From: Barthelona sp. PCE
Taxonomy: Eukaryota; Metamonada: BaSk clade
NCBI GenBank assembly: GCA_040285745.1
Contig: JAUFOR010000001.1
Location: forward strand, 310,001 to 374,000
DNA length: 64,000 bases
Direction: 5' to 3'
Under the pieces are notes generated by a model. The model was not told the DNA's origin. It did no database searches and saw only the letters and a program-made list of their open reading frames with translations. Of the stretch, positions 62,501 to 64,000 are shown piece by piece; position 1 is the first letter of the stretch, and each line of letters starts with the position of its first letter. Both the position numbers and the translations under genes were made by a program.

Positions 62501-64000
62501 ATCATCTTCATCAGAATCGTTGAAAGTTGCCTCCCAGTTATCGATTTCATTCTCGTTAAAGACATCAGCGTTGAATTCTGATTCGTCGAATTGCTTGGCA
62601 ACACGGCGGAAGTACTTGGTCACCTTCTCACCAGTTTCTTCATCAGTCTCCTCGACGATCTCAATGTCTGAGCCGTCGTAATCACTCTCAACAGGAATGA
62701 GATCGAAACCTCGGTTGAGAGCGTTAGTAAGACCATCGCCATCAACACCAGCGAAGCGTGACAAGGACTCAGCCAGAGCTGCAGCATCCTTGCTTCCCTT
62801 GGTGTTATTGATAAGCTGCTTGAATGAACGGTACTGCTTAAGAGTAGCCTCATCAAGACCTTCTGCATCAAGAGCAGCGTCAAGATAATCAAGTCCCAGT
62901 GCAGCCTTGAGCTGGTCAATAGGTTGAATCTTTCTGCGACGACGGCGAATGTAAATAATGAGAGGAACAATAATGAGAAGACAGATCACAATGACAATAA
63001 GTGCAATAGTGGTTGTAGGGAACTCTTCCTCACGCGTGGTGGTTCGGATGAATGCCTCAGCCTGCAACTTGATGGACTTAATCTGATGAACGGTGATGTT
63101 CTTAACGATAACACCTGAACCATCAACAATGGTGATGTTGGCAGTTGTGTGGATGTAAGAAGTCTTTGAAACGTTGGTCTGTGGGTGTTTGAAGCTCACA
63201 GCAACAACAAGATCCTTGTTCAGATCATCTCCTGCAACGGTGTGGTATGAACGTGAAGATACAAGCTTGGGAACAAACTTAGACATGGGCATAGGCTTTC
63301 TGTCAAGGATAAGTACGTTCTTCTCAGTGTAGTCGTCACAACCGTAGAAACCGTTTGCAGGGTCATAACGAGGTGGATTGGAAACAGGAGCGTCACAGAT
63401 AACCATCTCGTCAATATAGAGAGTTGTTGATGAAGAGCTCTCCAGCTCACTTTGATCGTTGATTGATGTCAGGCCTACATATGTAGCAACGTTGACGGTC
63501 TCACCAACAGAGAACATTGATTGACTCTGGGTAGGGTCAAGCACAAGAGAACTCAAAGCAATATCATTGCTGAAGAAGATGGAACCGAGGCCAACTGTAT
63601 TGAACTCGGTGTTGATGGGTTGGTAGAACATACTGAGTGTAATCTTAATACGAACAGTCATGTCGGGAACCTCCTCACAGAAGATCATTGACGTAACACC
63701 GTCAGGACAGTCTCTGAGCTTGAACTCAAAGAAATAGTCGCCTGCCAACAGGTTGGGAGCATCGACGGTTGTGAATGAGGTAATATTCCATGTCTGAACA
63801 TTAAGACTGGCACCGCTTCCCTGAATGTGCTCACCAGTGAACTCAAGGTCGTTGGTGCTTTCAACAAACTCAATAGATCTGTTGAAAGGCGATGTGACAG
63901 GGGTTTCAGAACGAAGAATGATGGTGTAACCATAAACTTCGCCGTATGTGTTAATGTAGTGATCGAAATCCTTGAAGCGATAATCACCTTCACCGAGGTT
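59579..64000 (-). CDS. Giant single-pass membrane protein (partial, N-terminus outside window)
   Basis: The frame is open to the right edge; 1,473 residues are inside the window and the start lies beyond. An extracellular beta-sandwich-rich part (at least 320 residues, with FYGCDDYTEKNV and several NxS/T sites) is followed by one transmembrane helix (TTTIALIVIVICLLIIVPLIIYI, about 62940-63030), a basic stop-transfer RRRRRK, and about 1,120 cytosolic residues of mainly alpha-helical, weakly repetitive sequence. The end is a poly-lysine tract of about 14 residues followed by RSNDADIEFPTLDGFM. I do not recognise the family. Size and topology suggest an adhesion or cell-organisation protein linked to the cytoskeleton, but this is inference. 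Confidence 0.8.
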   Translation of the reverse strand, partial: NLGEGDYRFKDFDHYINTYGEVYGYTIILRSETPVTSPFNRSIEFVESTNDLEFTGEHIQGSGASLNVQTWNITSFTTVDAPNLLAGDYFFEFKLRDCPDGVTSMIFCEEVPDMTVRIKITLSMFYQPINTEFNTVGLGSIFFSNDIALSSLVLDPTQSQSMFSVGETVNVATYVGLTSINDQSELESSSSTTLYIDEMVICDAPVSNPPRYDPANGFYGCDDYTEKNVLILDRKPMPMSKFVPKLVSSRSYHTVAGDDLNKDLVVAVSFKHPQTNVSKTSYIHTTANITIVDGSGVIVKNITVHQIKSIKLQAEAFIRTTTREEEFPTTTIALIVIVICLLIIVPLIIYIRRRRRKIQPIDQLKAALGLDYLDAALDAEGLDEATLKQYRSFKQLINNTKGSKDAAALAESLSRFAGVDGDGLTNALNRGFDLIPVESDYDGSDIEIVEETDEETGEKVTKYFRRVAKQFDESEFNADVFNENEIDNWEATFNDSDEDDPAELYETSLTVHSAFLLTQELAKKAMKKEGFSATFEIIRLILDIFETIPAKRIGRKEAKILTSVRRAASLEVEELEFEPELVPVLHKYLRVPIRRGPLALIEEEQSQRIAVGLTLAARAKSNIAMGLDDAEIIVDSISVLNTMDMNAEEMRFYALVQRSVERQFVICVIPADLTNIGVDLLVHAAVPPVTVKDDAIETLARNLETMSAQGKAVTFAPLEAERISLAINQISLRTMTPSQASIASEVISTCQQGLPLTITPEKANDVIGLLRIANELLDDLTKQQLFAAPIATKEKGAKSKFAVDHLKSAYEVDALDDNMDSLSDPLYRQVLNTLRDSSDDGLPRTLDGTQSGAVLKLLGDYKNVSLDDKSARIIKKIETAAEDERPVLLMANEIASVMKIIPDDVLNGSAFSQEYDIPNPIPRVLLQKLSDFLKVVDERTLSVECNVAVENVDSVLLDTLDDMVTINDTDHLNIKKVLKMAVDSVRTIIKEFTSSNNVEQVLLTPEQVCMIASVLKTLDTSYFNENQSRLVRQIKLVATRGSSYTCNTVEAQVIARLLTEACQPQRFTTSGMNRELAQIDRIEVKRLYAILVKLGTLIRGDLNVKQRALLDLIERAFKDDHSVSLITDQVEIVNHMLQMANEPVHSLLNQLKPRLALIRDSDMMLNLAVIQNICHQLDLMPSEYMSPSERTMLKELVDYRDSNTDIMVSHDQLVTILTALDKLTKAVQVMGAHKGTFGSGPDLILQRELHFVNTFKRLFKNKALHPIWDELSDSASNGVAMTISKARVGPIATLFKHWKPPHMSGDQENLWKRFATASKKPKTILVNDTDIFEQLRQIYQAKYDVILRKAEIRKKFQVVVRKIMESRLSTENVLSQYTSQEEEDEVAMMRRRTGVSKVASVLQRMYSGLQTGAPQSPKSEAATLADVHSASTVEVTEDVATPDKKKKKKKKKKKKKKRSNDADIEFPTLDGFM
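59630..59672 (-). repeat. (CTT)n tract coding for poly-lysine
   Basis: A run of CTT/TTC triplets encodes the poly-lysine tail of the giant membrane protein on the minus strand (AAG/AAA codons). Its phase matches the gene. It is prone to slippage. Confidence 0.85.

Noticed and set aside
1-64000. tRNA genes, mobile elements, CRISPR arrays
   Set aside because: I saw no GGTTCRANYCC-like B box in either orientation, no transposase or reverse transcriptase frame, and no regularly spaced repeats.

Overview
The window comes from a compact nuclear genome of a unicellular eukaryote. Evidence: histone H4, a dynein heavy chain, cullin, the SAGA subunit Ada2, the Paf1-complex subunit Leo1, a Ctf18 clamp loader, XRCC4, eIF6, dolichol kinase and a Na+/K+-type ATPase. 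Genes lie on both strands, are uninterrupted except for one clear intron (co-chaperone p23) and one probable short intron, and several convergent pairs have stop codons only 1-14 nt apart. The standard genetic code fits, since TAA, TAG and TGA are all used as stops. A dynein with a stalk and a WRAP73 homologue point to a lineage with microtubule motors and probably centrioles or flagella. Intergenic DNA is AT-rich by eye. I cannot name the species. Initiator-like TCAYTW motifs near several start codons recall parabasalids, but XRCC4 and the intron form do not settle the question.

Layout. 1-12124 (minus): most of a very divergent dynein heavy chain running off the left edge. 12.9-16.3 kb: eIF6 and a DPD/PreTA-type flavoprotein, followed by a 200-nt element of nested inverted repeats. 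16.6-23.3 kb: a secreted subtilase with EGF and CUB modules, a cullin and Ada2. 23.6-30 kb: a type IIC cation ATPase and an orphan membrane glycoprotein. 30-33.2 kb: XRCC4, dolichol kinase, p23. 33.2-35.3 kb: histone H4 inside long non-coding flanks. 35.3-46 kb: HEATR6-like protein, NASP/Hif1-type histone chaperone, phosphoglucomutase, Arc1p/AIMP1-like tRNA-binding cofactor, WRAP73, TGS-uridine kinase. 46-52.7 kb: MEMO1, an ER-type membrane protein and three orphans, one with the layout of a meiotic chromosome-axis protein. 52.8-59.5 kb: Leo1, Ebp2, DDX27/Drs1, Ctf18. 59.6-64 kb (minus): a giant single-pass membrane protein running off the right edge.

Themes. 60S ribosome biogenesis (eIF6, Ebp2, DDX27), chromatin and transcription (H4, NASP, Ada2, Leo1), DNA repair and replication (XRCC4, Ctf18) and membrane or secretory functions are interspersed; no operon-like logic is visible apart from Ebp2 beside DDX27.

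The most unusual item is the dynein. Linker, AAA modules, stalk and microtubule-binding region can be followed, but the nucleotide-binding motifs of AAA1, AAA2, AAA3 and AAA4 all appear destroyed while the reading frame stays open for more than 4,000 codons. This suggests a conserved pseudo-motor rather than a decaying gene.
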